A stretch of DNA of 8,020 nt, from assembly GCA_938036405.1 (NCBI GenBank), contig CALHPT010000363.1, positions 1 through 8,020 on the forward strand. The letters run 5' to 3'. The notes below the pieces were generated by a model that was given only the letters and a program-made list of their open reading frames with translations, was not told where the DNA came from and did no database searches. Position numbers and translations under genes: made by a program. How positions within the stretch are numbered: the stretch's first letter is position 1; every line of letters starts with the position of its first letter. This stretch comes from an uncultured Tannerella sp. Lineage in GTDB: Bacteria > Bacteroidota > Bacteroidia > Bacteroidales > Tannerellaceae. This document shows positions 1-5,796 of this stretch, in pieces.

Positions 1-24
1 CTTGGGCTTTTGGGGTGAACGCGG

Positions 25-699
25 TTATTTTTCTTCGGTCGCTTTCTTCTTTTCCCGCATTTCGTTGATGGCCTCGTTGAGGAGGCGACGTTTGATCTCA
101 TCGTTTGAATCGTCGGTCGGAAGCGGGAGCAGACTGTACGATTTATAAGCCTGAGCGTGGCGCGCGTTGTGCAGCTTGGCCCTATGGCTGGGCCAGAAAA
201 CAAAGCGGAGCATATTCTCGAAATTGACCGGAATACCGATCCCAGTCGACAGCATTCCCGAGCCCACATGCCCGGCGCGTCGCAGTCCGATGCGTCGCAG
301 CGCACGGAGGTCGCTAACCGTCGCCGCCGAGAGCATACAGCTGCCCGTCGGTGCGTTGGGCTGGGAGAGGGGGACTGGCTCGTATAGCCGATAGACAGCG
401 GGCGGCAGCTGGTCGGGGCGGGCTGTCGGGCCGCCGGTGGGGCGAATGCTGTCGAAGGTGATGACAAGCGGAAGGTCGGCGAGGCTATGCCGCAGCGCCG
501 CAGCCGCCGGCGAAGGGGAGAGGAGCGTGCCGGAGCGGATGGCGCGTAGCGTGGCCTCGTTCAGCTCCAGCTCGCCGCTGCGTGCCTGTCGCAGCCACGC
601 CGTGTCCGTAGCCGCCGGATGCTGAGCCGCCAAAACAGTAGGCACAGCCAGCAGGAGGCCGAGGAGCCATGTTTTTATGAAGGGCGACAAAGGATTCAT
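25..699 (-). CDS. Exported hypothetical protein, small Bacteroidales-type
   Basis: I do not recognise a named function. From the ATG at 699 the product is 224 residues. It opens with a signal peptide: a short polar N-terminus with one Lys (residue 9), a hydrophobic core about residues 10-23 (WLLGLLLAVPTVLAA) and a likely signal peptidase I site before Gln26 (LAA-Q). The mature part begins with a stretch resembling short exported Bacteroidetes proteins (WLRQARSG, then LNEATLRAIRSGTLL), has no further membrane segment, and ends in a charged, probably helical tail (EIKRRLLNEAINEMREKKKATEEK region). A similarity to the DUF4858 group is possible but from memory only. The frame continues upstream to a start at 756, but that would put the start inside the terminator hairpin and add a charged stretch ahead of the signal peptide, so 699 (or 705) is preferred. 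It lies downstream of the glycosyltransferase on the same strand, after a 200-bp gap. Confidence 0.72.
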   Translation of the reverse strand: MNPLSPFIKTWLLGLLLAVPTVLAAQHPAATDTAWLRQARSGELELNEATLRAIRSGTLLSPSPAAAALRHSLADLPLVITFDSIRPTGGPTARPDQLPPAVYRLYEPVPLSQPNAPTGSCMLSAATVSDLRALRRIGLRRAGHVGSGMLSTGIGIPVNFENMLRFVFWPSHRAKLHNARHAQAYKSYSLLPLPTDDSNDEIKRRLLNEAINEMREKKKATEEK

Positions 700-710
700 C
701 TGCATTGTCT

Positions 711-739
711 CAAAAGAAAAAGACCCCCGGAGGAGTCTT
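711..739 (-). terminator. Intrinsic terminator between the two leftward genes
   Basis: Read on the minus strand, 739 to 720 forms an 8-bp stem (AAGACTCC with GGGGTCTT, one T-G wobble) closed by the four-base loop TCCG, followed directly by TTTTCTTTTG. This is a standard rho-independent terminator and would stop transcripts coming from the glycosyltransferase gene, whose stop codon is about 165 bp upstream. The U-run ends only 5 to 11 bases before the candidate start codons of the next gene (705 or 699), so it sits inside that gene's leader. On the plus strand the hairpin is weaker because the wobble becomes an A-C mismatch, though a T-run also follows there. Confidence 0.6.
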
Positions 740-820
740 ACTTTTTTTCGCCCCACTTTTTTCTCGTCCGAAAGCGCAAAGTAGGGGCGGGGATAGGTGT
801 TGCGGGGGCATAAAGCGTCA

Positions 821-845
821 GGCTGTGTGCGGGGTACATTTTTTT
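821..845 (+). repeat. Dispersed G-rich repeat, copy 1 (diverged)
   Basis: GGCTGTGTGCGGGGTAC followed by ATTTTTTT. It matches the core of two copies at 1962-1985 and 2043-2066, with one inserted C and one T-to-A change. It lies in the 203-bp gap (700-902) between the two leftward genes. Apart from this repeat and the terminator at 711-739, I see only a near-match to the -7 element (CAAAGTA at 777-783, reading TACTTTG on the minus strand, one base short of consensus) in that gap. Confidence 0.45.
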
Positions 846-902
846 AAGCCACATCATCGGCCGCCGAAGGCCCAAACGGTGCATGGAGACGCCCCAGCGG
901 AA

Positions 903-1853
903 TCAAATCTCTTGTTCGATCTTGTAATTGTTCCGATTCGGCGAGTTGCGCGAGATCAATTCGCCGATAAATCCCGACAGAAAGAGCTGCGAGCCGATAA
1001 TCATGGCCGTGAGCGAGATGTAGAAGAAGGGCGAGGTAGTGACGAGTGGGCGCAAATCTCCCTCCATCATGGAGGCCAATTTCATCACCAGCACAACGAT
1101 GAGCGCGGCGAAGCCGATGAAGAACATGATGCTGCCCCAAAGCCCGAAGATGTGCATCGGTTTCTTTCCAAATTTTGACGTAAACCAAAGCGTGATGAGG
1201 TCAAGATAACCGTTTACGAAGCGATCGAGACCGAATTTGGTCACGCCATATTTGCGGGCCTGATGGTGGACGACTTTCTCACCGATCCGATTGAAACCGG
1301 CAATCTTCGCCAGGTAGGGGATGTATCGGTGCATGTCGTTGTAAATTTCAATGTTCTTTACCACCTCCAGCCGGTAAGCCTTCAGTCCGCAGTTGAAATC
1401 GTGGAGATTAATTCCCGAAAACTTGCGCGCCGTGGCGTTAAAGAGCTTCGACGGGAGGTTTTTCGTCAGGCGATTGTCATATCGCTTCTTTTTCCAGCCC
1501 GAGACGATGTCGTAGCCGTCTTCGCGGATCATGCGATAAAGTTCGGGGATCTCGTCGGGGCTATCCTGCAAATCGGCATCCATTGTGATCACAACGTCGC
1601 CCTCAGCGCGGTAAAATCCGCAGTGGAGCGCCGGCGACTTGCCGTAGTTCCTTCTGAACTTGATTCCCTTCACATGCGTCGACTGCTTCGCCAAACGTTC
1701 GATCACGCCCCACGAGCCGTCGCTGCTGCCGTCATTCACATAGATAATCTCGTAACTGAAATGGTTGGCCTCCATCACGCGTTCGATCCATGCGTGCAGC
1801 TCCGGCAGAGACTCCGCTTCATTATAAAGGGGTACGACAACTGATATATCCAT
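903..1853 (-). CDS. GT2-family glycosyltransferase, DPM1/GtrB-like, membrane-anchored
   Basis: Inverting-type GT-A glycosyltransferase of family 2. Enzymes of this branch usually move a sugar from a nucleotide sugar to a polyprenyl phosphate on the cytoplasmic face of the inner membrane. The 316-residue product shows the nucleotide-binding strand (SVVVPLYNE, residues 4-12), VNDGSSDGS (39-47), the metal-binding D92-A-D94 in MDADLQDSPDEIPEL, an acceptor-region motif (HDFNCGLKAY, 151-160) and RKYGVTKFG (200-208), matching the RxxG-[ST]-K signature of dolichol/undecaprenyl-phosphate sugar transferases. Two C-terminal membrane helices follow (about 234-258 and 275-297), then a polar tail. This is the usual length and order for the ArnC/GtrB type. 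The start at 1853 begins MDISVVVPLYNE, which fits how the family normally starts; an ATG at 1865 is the alternative. A start at 1880 would overlap the promoter. Donor sugar and pathway (O-antigen, lipid A or glycoprotein modification) cannot be read from the sequence. Confidence 0.93.
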   Translation of the reverse strand: MDISVVVPLYNEAESLPELHAWIERVMEANHFSYEIIYVNDGSSDGSWGVIERLAKQSTHVKGIKFRRNYGKSPALHCGFYRAEGDVVITMDADLQDSPDEIPELYRMIREDGYDIVSGWKKKRYDNRLTKNLPSKLFNATARKFSGINLHDFNCGLKAYRLEVVKNIEIYNDMHRYIPYLAKIAGFNRIGEKVVHHQARKYGVTKFGLDRFVNGYLDLITLWFTSKFGKKPMHIFGLWGSIMFFIGFAALIVVLVMKLASMMEGDLRPLVTTSPFFYISLTAMIIGSQLFLSGFIGELISRNSPNRNNYKIEQEI

Positions 1854-1877
1854 CGTTTTATTCATTTTTTCGAGACG

Positions 1878-1885
1878 CAAAAGTA
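1878..1885 (-). promoter_or_regulatory. Bacteroidota -7 promoter element for the glycosyltransferase
   Basis: On the minus strand this reads TACTTTTG, a perfect match to the Bacteroidota -7 consensus TAnnTTTG. No clear -33 TTG is visible 19-21 bases upstream. Transcription would begin a few bases downstream, around 1870-1875. That leaves a leader of about 20 bases to the ATG at 1853, or under 10 to the ATG at 1865. The element therefore argues against a start at 1880 and mildly favours 1853. Confidence 0.6.
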
Positions 1886-1921
1886 GGCTTGGATTTGAAT
1901 TATCCCGGTGCGGCGTCCGGC

Positions 1922-1941
1922 CGAGGCGCTTTGGCGCCTCG
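1922..1941. repeat. Perfect 8-bp inverted repeat without T-tract
   Basis: CGAGGCGC, loop TTTG, GCGCCTCG forms a perfect 8-bp GC-rich hairpin about 37 bp upstream of the glycosyltransferase -7 element. Neither side has a U-run, so it is not a standard terminator. It may be an operator or part of the GC-rich repeat material that fills 1920-2070. Confidence 0.5.
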
Positions 1942-1961
1942 TGGGCACCCTGTGGGCCGTC

Positions 1962-1985
1962 GGCTTGAGGCTGTGTGGGGTACTT
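1962..1985 (+). repeat. Dispersed G-rich repeat, copy 2
   Basis: GGCTTGAGGCTGTGTGGGG followed by TACTT. It is 23/24 identical to copy 3, which begins 81 bp later, and shares its core with copy 1 at 821-845. As in copy 1, a run of T follows (TACTTTTTTC). The bases after the core in copies 2 and 3 are still loosely alike (GGGGAACGTTTG against GGGACGATTTG), so the repeated unit may be longer and degenerate. Confidence 0.6.
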
Positions 1986-2042
1986 TTTTCTGGGGAACGT
2001 TTGCCGTGGGTTGGGGGAGGTTTCGCAGGGCTGTGGCGTGTT

Positions 2043-2066
2043 GGCTTGGGGCTGTGTGGGGTACTT
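2043..2066 (+). repeat. Dispersed G-rich repeat, copy 3
   Basis: GGCTTGGGGCTGTGTGGGG followed by TACTT. It differs from copy 2 at a single position (A to G). Copies 2 and 3 lie 81 bp apart in the non-coding gap between the divergent gene groups. No transposase or terminal inverted repeats are visible, so an intergenic repeat or a miniature element is more likely than an intact insertion sequence. Confidence 0.6.
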
Positions 2067-2099
2067 CCGGGACGATTTGTTTGGGGCGAAGAGTGGGCG

Positions 2100-2273
2100 A
2101 CTTATAAAGGCGATGAGCGTGCCCTAATCGACGAACAACGTCGCCTCACCCGCCGTAGCGAGCCCTCGGCGCCGCCTACGCAGCAGGAACTTTTTGCGGC
2201 TTTCTCCCGCCCGCTGCTTGACCCCGCCACGTCGTTCATTCGACAGTATTATCGGCGCTTTGCCGAGGACTGA
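2100..2273 (+). pseudogene. Doubtful coding remnant or small ORF in the divergent gap
   Basis: An open frame ends with TGA at 2271-2273. Its last 57 residues look protein-like: they are rich in Arg, Glu and Phe, contain DERALIDEQRRLTRR and PTQQELFAAFSRPLLDP, and end in SFIRQYYRRFAED. The same frame extends upstream to a GTG at 1908, but that upstream part runs through the G-rich repeats and reads as Trp/Gly/Leu-rich noise. I see no convincing start codon or ribosome site for the protein-like part, so it may be the 3' end of a decayed gene. I do not recognise the family, and chance opening in GC-rich DNA is quite possible. The rest of 1886-2434 shows only the repeats and hairpins listed separately. 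Confidence 0.2.
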
Positions 2274-2360
2274 TCGCGCGTCGTCTGCAAAGAGAAAGCG
2301 TGTCGCCCGATCGTGTTCAAAAGCTGGTTGGGCGGCGTCTTTTGAGGCTTTTTCTATCTG

Positions 2361-2428
2361 TGTGTAACCCGGATCCTCAGCTGAGGTTCGGTAAAAAATA
2401 GCGTATTTCGCAGCCGGTTACACAGGAG
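2361..2428 (+). promoter_or_regulatory. Structured leader and Shine-Dalgarno site of the first paralog
   Basis: TGTGTAACC (2361-2369) is complementary to GGTTACACA (2416-2424). With a one-base bulge the pairing continues for two more bases (GG 2371-2372 with CC 2414-2415). Between the arms lies a perfect 12-base palindrome, CCTCAGCTGAGG (2375-2386). The 3' arm ends on the first base of AGGAG (2424-2428), a good Shine-Dalgarno site six bases before the ATG at 2435. If transcribed, this leader could fold so that the ribosome site lies at the base of a long stem. The promoter itself is not clear; TATCTGTG at 2355-2362 is a one-mismatch candidate only. Confidence 0.4.
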
Positions 2429-2434
2429 CATCCA

Positions 2435-2974
2435 ATGAGAAAAAGCATCATCGTCGCGTTGGCGACACTCGTTTTTGCCGCCATATACGCGCAAGACGAC
2501 AAAATCCAGCAGATCCGTAAGGATTACAACGAATTGAAGGCAGCCATCGCCAAGTCGCCCCAACGTGTGCCGGGCGGCAAGGAGCTATATTGCATCAGCC
2601 TCGACGACAATCCCTACGGCGGAAGCTATCCGGCCGTTGGCTCATACCGCACCACAACGCAGTTTTATTACGAGCTACACGAAGGTCGAGAGCCTCAGCT
2701 CCTAATGGCGATCGATCATTACGCTGCATCTGCACAAAAGATGTACACGGAGGTCTTATACAAAGACAATCGCCCCGTTTTCGTCTTCCTGAAGAATAAT
2801 TACGAAGGTGATGACGATCGCAGACTCTACTTGGAGGGCGATCAGATCATTCAATATACGGAGAATAACGCCGTCAAGCCTTATCCGAATGAAGGCGACG
2901 AACGCACAGATCTGAAGTACCGCGCCGAAAGTTTGCTCGAGCAGTTCAAGGCTGCTAAAGGATGCGGTCACTGA
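2435..2974 (+). CDS. Small exported protein, tandem paralog 1 of 3
   Basis: Function unknown. The product has 179 residues with a signal peptide (MRKSIIVALATLVFAAIYA) and a probable signal peptidase I cut before Gln20, so it should be periplasmic or secreted. The mature part starts with a charged helix (IQQIRKDYNELKAAIAK, about 24-40), followed by blocks shared with the next two genes: LDDNPYG (56-62), YR plus QFYYEL (71-81), YTEVLY (104-109), DRRLYLEGD (128-136) and YTENN (141-145). Two cysteines (53 and 177) are present and there is no lipobox. The style matches a widespread but uncharacterised type of short Bacteroidales exported protein with an IRKEY-like N-terminal helix and a FYxExLYD-like strand; this is from memory. 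A clear AGGAG precedes the ATG, unlike in the two downstream copies. The next gene starts after 38 bp. No catalytic motif is visible. Confidence 0.85.
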   Translation: MRKSIIVALATLVFAAIYAQDDKIQQIRKDYNELKAAIAKSPQRVPGGKELYCISLDDNPYGGSYPAVGSYRTTTQFYYELHEGREPQLLMAIDHYAASAQKMYTEVLYKDNRPVFVFLKNNYEGDDDRRLYLEGDQIIQYTENNAVKPYPNEGDERTDLKYRAESLLEQFKAAKGCGH

Positions 2975-3012
2975 ACCTTCCCCAACTTTCCTCTTTAGAA
3001 CAGTAACCGGTT

Positions 3013-3564
3013 ATGAGAAAAAGTATACTCATCGCACTGGCGTCCCTCGTGTTTTTTGTCACCTATGCGCAAAGCAAAGACGTCAAGCAAATTCGTGCGG
3101 ACTACAACGAGCTGAAAGCGTGGATCGCCAAACTTCCGGAGATGGGAGAAACAGGCGGCATGTATTGTCTGATCCTTGACGATAATCCGCAAGGCGCTGC
3201 CTATCCTGGCGTCGGTCATTTCCGCACCAAGACGCACTTTTATTACAACGTCGAAGGCGGTCAGCCGCCAGTGTTGAAGATGGCTATCGAATCCTATGAG
3301 GGCGGCACGCAGCGCGTGTATACTGAGGCGATGTACGATGAGGCAGGCAAGGCCTCCTTCATTTTCGCCAGTCAGAAGACGGAGAAGGGTCGATCTGCGG
3401 TGGAGCGACGCCTCTATATGGATGGCGACAGCACGCTGGATTTCACCGAGAATAATCGGCCCGTGGCAGGGTCGTCTCGCGCGCAGAGTTTGCATGAGGT
3501 ACGAGCCAAGGCCGATCGGCTGATGAAGCAGTTTATGGGCATTCTGGGGTATGGCGACAAGTGA
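3013..3564 (+). CDS. Small exported protein, tandem paralog 2 of 3
   Basis: This is the closest relative of the preceding gene. The 183-residue product has the signal peptide MRKSILIALASLVFFVTYA, cut before Gln20. The same order of blocks follows: VKQIRADYNELKAWIAK (24-40), LDDNPQG (55-61), HFRTKTHFYY (69-78), VYTEAMY (102-108), ERRLYMDGD (131-139) and FTENN (144-148). Relative to copy 1 it carries a short insert (about 120-131) before the ERRLY block and has lost the YG of DDNPYG. The function is not known and no enzymatic signature is seen. The ATG has no Shine-Dalgarno site; instead it overlaps a 10-base palindrome, TAACCGGTTA (3004-3013). Spacing of 38 bp from copy 1 and 30 bp to copy 3 suggests co-transcription. 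Confidence 0.85.
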   Translation: MRKSILIALASLVFFVTYAQSKDVKQIRADYNELKAWIAKLPEMGETGGMYCLILDDNPQGAAYPGVGHFRTKTHFYYNVEGGQPPVLKMAIESYEGGTQRVYTEAMYDEAGKASFIFASQKTEKGRSAVERRLYMDGDSTLDFTENNRPVAGSSRAQSLHEVRAKADRLMKQFMGILGYGDK

Positions 3565-3594
3565 TACCGCAGCCCGATCACTTATTATTATAGT

Positions 3595-4197
3595 ATGAGA
3601 AGAAGTATTATCATGGCCGTGGCAGTGCTCGGCCTAACCGTCGCCGCGCTGGCACAAAACGTGAAAGTCGACGGTATTTGCAAGGAATATGCAGCCATCA
3701 AGGCTGATGTGGCCGACCTGCAGCGCGCAGGCGCCAAAGGCAAATGGTACGTCCTTACAATAGACGACAACGCATACGGCCGACGATACGTCGGTTCTGA
3801 CCATTTCCGCGCGCGCTTACATTTCTATTACGAACTCGAGCCTGAGAGCGTGATCCCCATCCTGCGTTATGCCACCGAAGAGGTGGAAGCCGACGAGCAA
3901 CGTATCCGCCGCGAGGCCCTCTACACCGACGGCCAGGCTATCTATGTCTACGAGAAGGACAGCGACCACGACAACATCGAGCGTATGCTCTTTCTGGATG
4001 GCGGCGAACCGATACTGTACACCGAGAACAATAAACCACTGACCGGAGACGAGGCGACGGATGCCTCTAGCATGTTGCTTTGGCTGGCGGAGAACCTGAT
4101 GAAGCGCTTCGAGGGATCTTTCGGCGATTCGCCCGAGGATGCCGATTCACCCGAGGACGACGGCGGCGAGGTGATCCCCTTAGGTGACGACGAATGA
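3595..4197 (+). CDS. Small exported protein, tandem paralog 3 of 3, with acidic tail
   Basis: This is the most diverged of the three paralogs, 200 residues long. The signal peptide MRRSIIMAVAVLGLTVAALA ends before Gln21. Shared blocks are IDDNAYG (56-62), HFRARLHFYYEL (70-81), REALY in the middle, ERMLFLDGG and YTENN. A C-terminal extension absent from the other two is strongly acidic. It contains an imperfect 18-bp tandem duplication (4126-4143 and 4144-4161) giving DSPEDA then DSPEDD, and ends in PLGDDE. Such a tail could bind cations or act as a flexible linker, which is inference. There is no Shine-Dalgarno site, only an A/T-rich leader. A GTG start for the downstream permease at 4184 would overlap this gene by 14 bp, but the better permease start leaves a 43-bp gap. 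Function unknown. Confidence 0.85.
   Translation: MRRSIIMAVAVLGLTVAALAQNVKVDGICKEYAAIKADVADLQRAGAKGKWYVLTIDDNAYGRRYVGSDHFRARLHFYYELEPESVIPILRYATEEVEADEQRIRREALYTDGQAIYVYEKDSDHDNIERMLFLDGGEPILYTENNKPLTGDEATDASSMLLWLAENLMKRFEGSFGDSPEDADSPEDDGGEVIPLGDDE
4126..4161 (+). repeat. 18-bp in-frame tandem duplication in paralog 3
   Basis: Two 18-bp units (GATTCGCCCGAGGATGCC and GATTCACCCGAGGACGAC) encode DSPEDA and DSPEDD. They differ at four positions. Being a multiple of three, copy-number change would lengthen or shorten the acidic tail without breaking the frame. Confidence 0.6.
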
Positions 4198-4240
4198 TCT
4201 TCGTTTCCGGCACTCATACACCTTCCACCAAAAGAAAGCG

Positions 4241-5680
4241 ATGAACAACAAGCACCAAACGCACGCCTCTACCCCTACCGCCGACGCTCCGAAGGAGACC
4301 CGACTGGGCTTTACCGGCGTGACCTCCTTCACCGTCGCCAACATGATCGGCACGGGAGTCTTCACTACGCTCGGCTTCCAACTGCTCGACCTCCACACCC
4401 CTTTCGCCTTGCTCGCCCTATGGGTCGTGGGCGGATTGATCGCGCTGTGCGGCTCGCTCGTCTACGGCGAGCTGGGCGCCGCCATGCCGCGCTCGGGTGG
4501 CGAATACCACTACCTATCTGTGATCTATCACCCCGCCGTAGGCTTCCTCTCCGGCTTCGTCTCGCTGACGATCGGCTTTGCTGCGCCGGTGGCGCTGGCC
4601 TGCATGGCACTGGGACATTACACGGAATCGCTCTTTCCGGCGGGCGTCACGGCGCAAATGATTGCTATTGCCGCGCTCGTCATTATCACGGCCGTCCATA
4701 TGTGGAGCGTGCGCGGGGGGAGTCGCTTTCAGAATGTTTTTACACTGCTCAAGCTGGCGCTCATTGTGGCGTTTATCGTGTGCGGTGTCGTGGCCGGTGG
4801 AGATAAGGAGCCGTTTCTGCCTGTGCCCGACGGGACGGGGTGGCGAGAGATGCTGAGCCCGGCGTTTGCTGTGTGCCTGATCTATGTCTCCTACGCCTAT
4901 TCGGGTTGGAACGCGTCGGCGTATGTGGCCGGTGAGGTCCGCGACCCGCAACGCACGCTGCCGCGGTCGCTGCTGTGGGGCGTGGCCATTGTGGCGGTGG
5001 CCTACGTGGCGCTGAACGCCACGTTCCTCAGCCTCGTGCCGCACGAGGAGATGCGGGGCAAGTTGCAGGTGGGATTTATCGCTGCGCAACACCTCTTTGG
5101 GTCGACGGGTGCGAGCCTGATGGCCGGTGTGATTGGGCTGTTGCTCGTGTCGTCGATCAGCTCGATGATCTTCGTTGGGCCGCGGGTGTCGCAGGTGATG
5201 GGCGAGGATTACAGGCTGTTCCGCTTTCTGTCGCTCCGTAGCAAACGGGGGACGCCGGCGGTGGCCGTCGCTGTGCAGTCCACCATTAGTCTGCTGTTCA
5301 TCCTCTCCGGATCGTTCGAGCAGGTGGTGACCTTCTCCGGCTTCATCTTGTCGCTGTTCACCTTCCTATCGGTGCTGGGCGTGTTCGTTCACCGGCGGCG
5401 TTACCCGGATGCGGAGCGGCCCTATCGCACGTGGGGCTACCCCGTGACGCCGATCCTCTTCCTGCTGCTGACGGGATGGACGATGGTCTTCTTGCTGGTC
5501 GAGAAAACATCCGAATCCGTGCTGGGCATCTTCACGCTGGGCATCGGACTGGGCGCATACGCCGTCTGTCGGTGGTGGGAGTTGATGAAGCAACACAAGG
5601 CGCGTCAGGTGGTCGCTGAGGGCGTGTCGCCGGCGATGGACGTGAACCGAAAAAAAAAACGAGCGACGGATCCCCGCTGA
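4241..5680 (+). CDS. APC-superfamily amino acid permease (12 TM)
   Basis: Inner-membrane secondary transporter for amino acids or related amines; the exact substrate cannot be read. The 479-residue product has the usual length and about 12 hydrophobic helices. Residues 23-50 give the unwound first helix with the substrate-backbone motif MIGTGVF (35-41). GGEYHY (86-91) follows helix 2, as is typical of the family. Helix 6 and the following loop carry YSGWNASAYVAGEVRDPQRTLPR (about 220-242), the classic APC signature of a Trp-containing unwound helix then E-x-x-x-PxRxxPR. The C-terminal cytosolic tail is short and basic (NRKKKRATDPR). The ATG at 4241 follows purine-rich AAAAGAAAG. A GTG at 4184 would add 19 polar residues that do not look native and would overlap the previous gene. 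The tail codons contain an A10 run, so the annotated C-terminus may not be the only one made (see the frameshift site). Confidence 0.93.
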   Translation: MNNKHQTHASTPTADAPKETRLGFTGVTSFTVANMIGTGVFTTLGFQLLDLHTPFALLALWVVGGLIALCGSLVYGELGAAMPRSGGEYHYLSVIYHPAVGFLSGFVSLTIGFAAPVALACMALGHYTESLFPAGVTAQMIAIAALVIITAVHMWSVRGGSRFQNVFTLLKLALIVAFIVCGVVAGGDKEPFLPVPDGTGWREMLSPAFAVCLIYVSYAYSGWNASAYVAGEVRDPQRTLPRSLLWGVAIVAVAYVALNATFLSLVPHEEMRGKLQVGFIAAQHLFGSTGASLMAGVIGLLLVSSISSMIFVGPRVSQVMGEDYRLFRFLSLRSKRGTPAVAVAVQSTISLLFILSGSFEQVVTFSGFILSLFTFLSVLGVFVHRRRYPDAERPYRTWGYPVTPILFLLLTGWTMVFLLVEKTSESVLGIFTLGIGLGAYAVCRWWELMKQHKARQVVAEGVSPAMDVNRKKKRATDPR

Positions 5681-5691
5681 AGCGTGATCCG
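5650..5691 (+). promoter_or_regulatory. Candidate -1 frameshift/slippage site at the permease 3' end
   Basis: Ten A (5650-5659) are read in the permease frame as CGA AAA AAA AAA CGA, which contains the fully slippery heptamer A AAA AAA. After a 7-base spacer comes a stem-loop: CGGATC (5667-5672) pairs with GATCCG (5686-5691), then CGC (5675-5677) with GCG (5682-5684), across a small CC/T internal loop. The apical loop is TGAA, and the permease stop TGA (5678-5680) lies in it. A -1 shift enters the frame that starts ACG at 5659 and stays open through to the stop at 6403-6405. Slippery run, spacer and stem-loop in this order are the known elements of dnaX-like -1 frameshifting; A9-A10 runs are also known to cause RNA polymerase slippage. 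Whether it is used is not shown by the sequence. Confidence 0.45.
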
Positions 5692-5796
5692 AAAGAGCCA
5701 ACGAACAGCCCGCAGGGCGCTGCGCCCGACCGAACCGGTGGGGGGGGCGGAGAGGTGCCTGGCGGAGCGCGATATAAAGACGAAGGAAGAAAGCCC

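Noticed and set aside
700..756. Longer N-terminus (start at 756) for the leftmost gene
   Set aside because: It would run through the terminator hairpin and put a 19-residue charged extension before a normal signal peptide.
705..1178. Plus-strand open frame of 157 residues from the left gap into the glycosyltransferase
   Set aside because: Starts inside the leader and terminator of the leftmost gene and runs antisense through the glycosyltransferase C-terminus; no ribosome site or recognisable domain.
1263..1844. Plus-strand open frame of 193 residues inside the glycosyltransferase
   Set aside because: Antisense shadow; the minus strand has complete GT2 motifs with a promoter element.
1886..2434. 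Insertion sequence or tRNA gene in the divergent gap
   Set aside because: No transposase frame, no paired terminal inverted repeats and no cloverleaf; only short G-rich repeats and local hairpins are present.
4184..4240. Upstream GTG start for the permease
   Set aside because: It would overlap paralog 3 by 14 bp and add a polar, His/Phe-rich stretch; the ATG at 4241 has a purine-rich site and gives a typical APC N-terminus.
4514..5092. Minus-strand open frame of 192 residues inside the permease
   Set aside because: His/Arg-rich antisense shadow of a clear APC permease.
5667..5691. Stem-loop after the permease read as a transcription terminator
   Set aside because: No T-run follows it and the 6-bp outer stem has an internal loop; its position after the A10 run fits a frameshift stimulator better.
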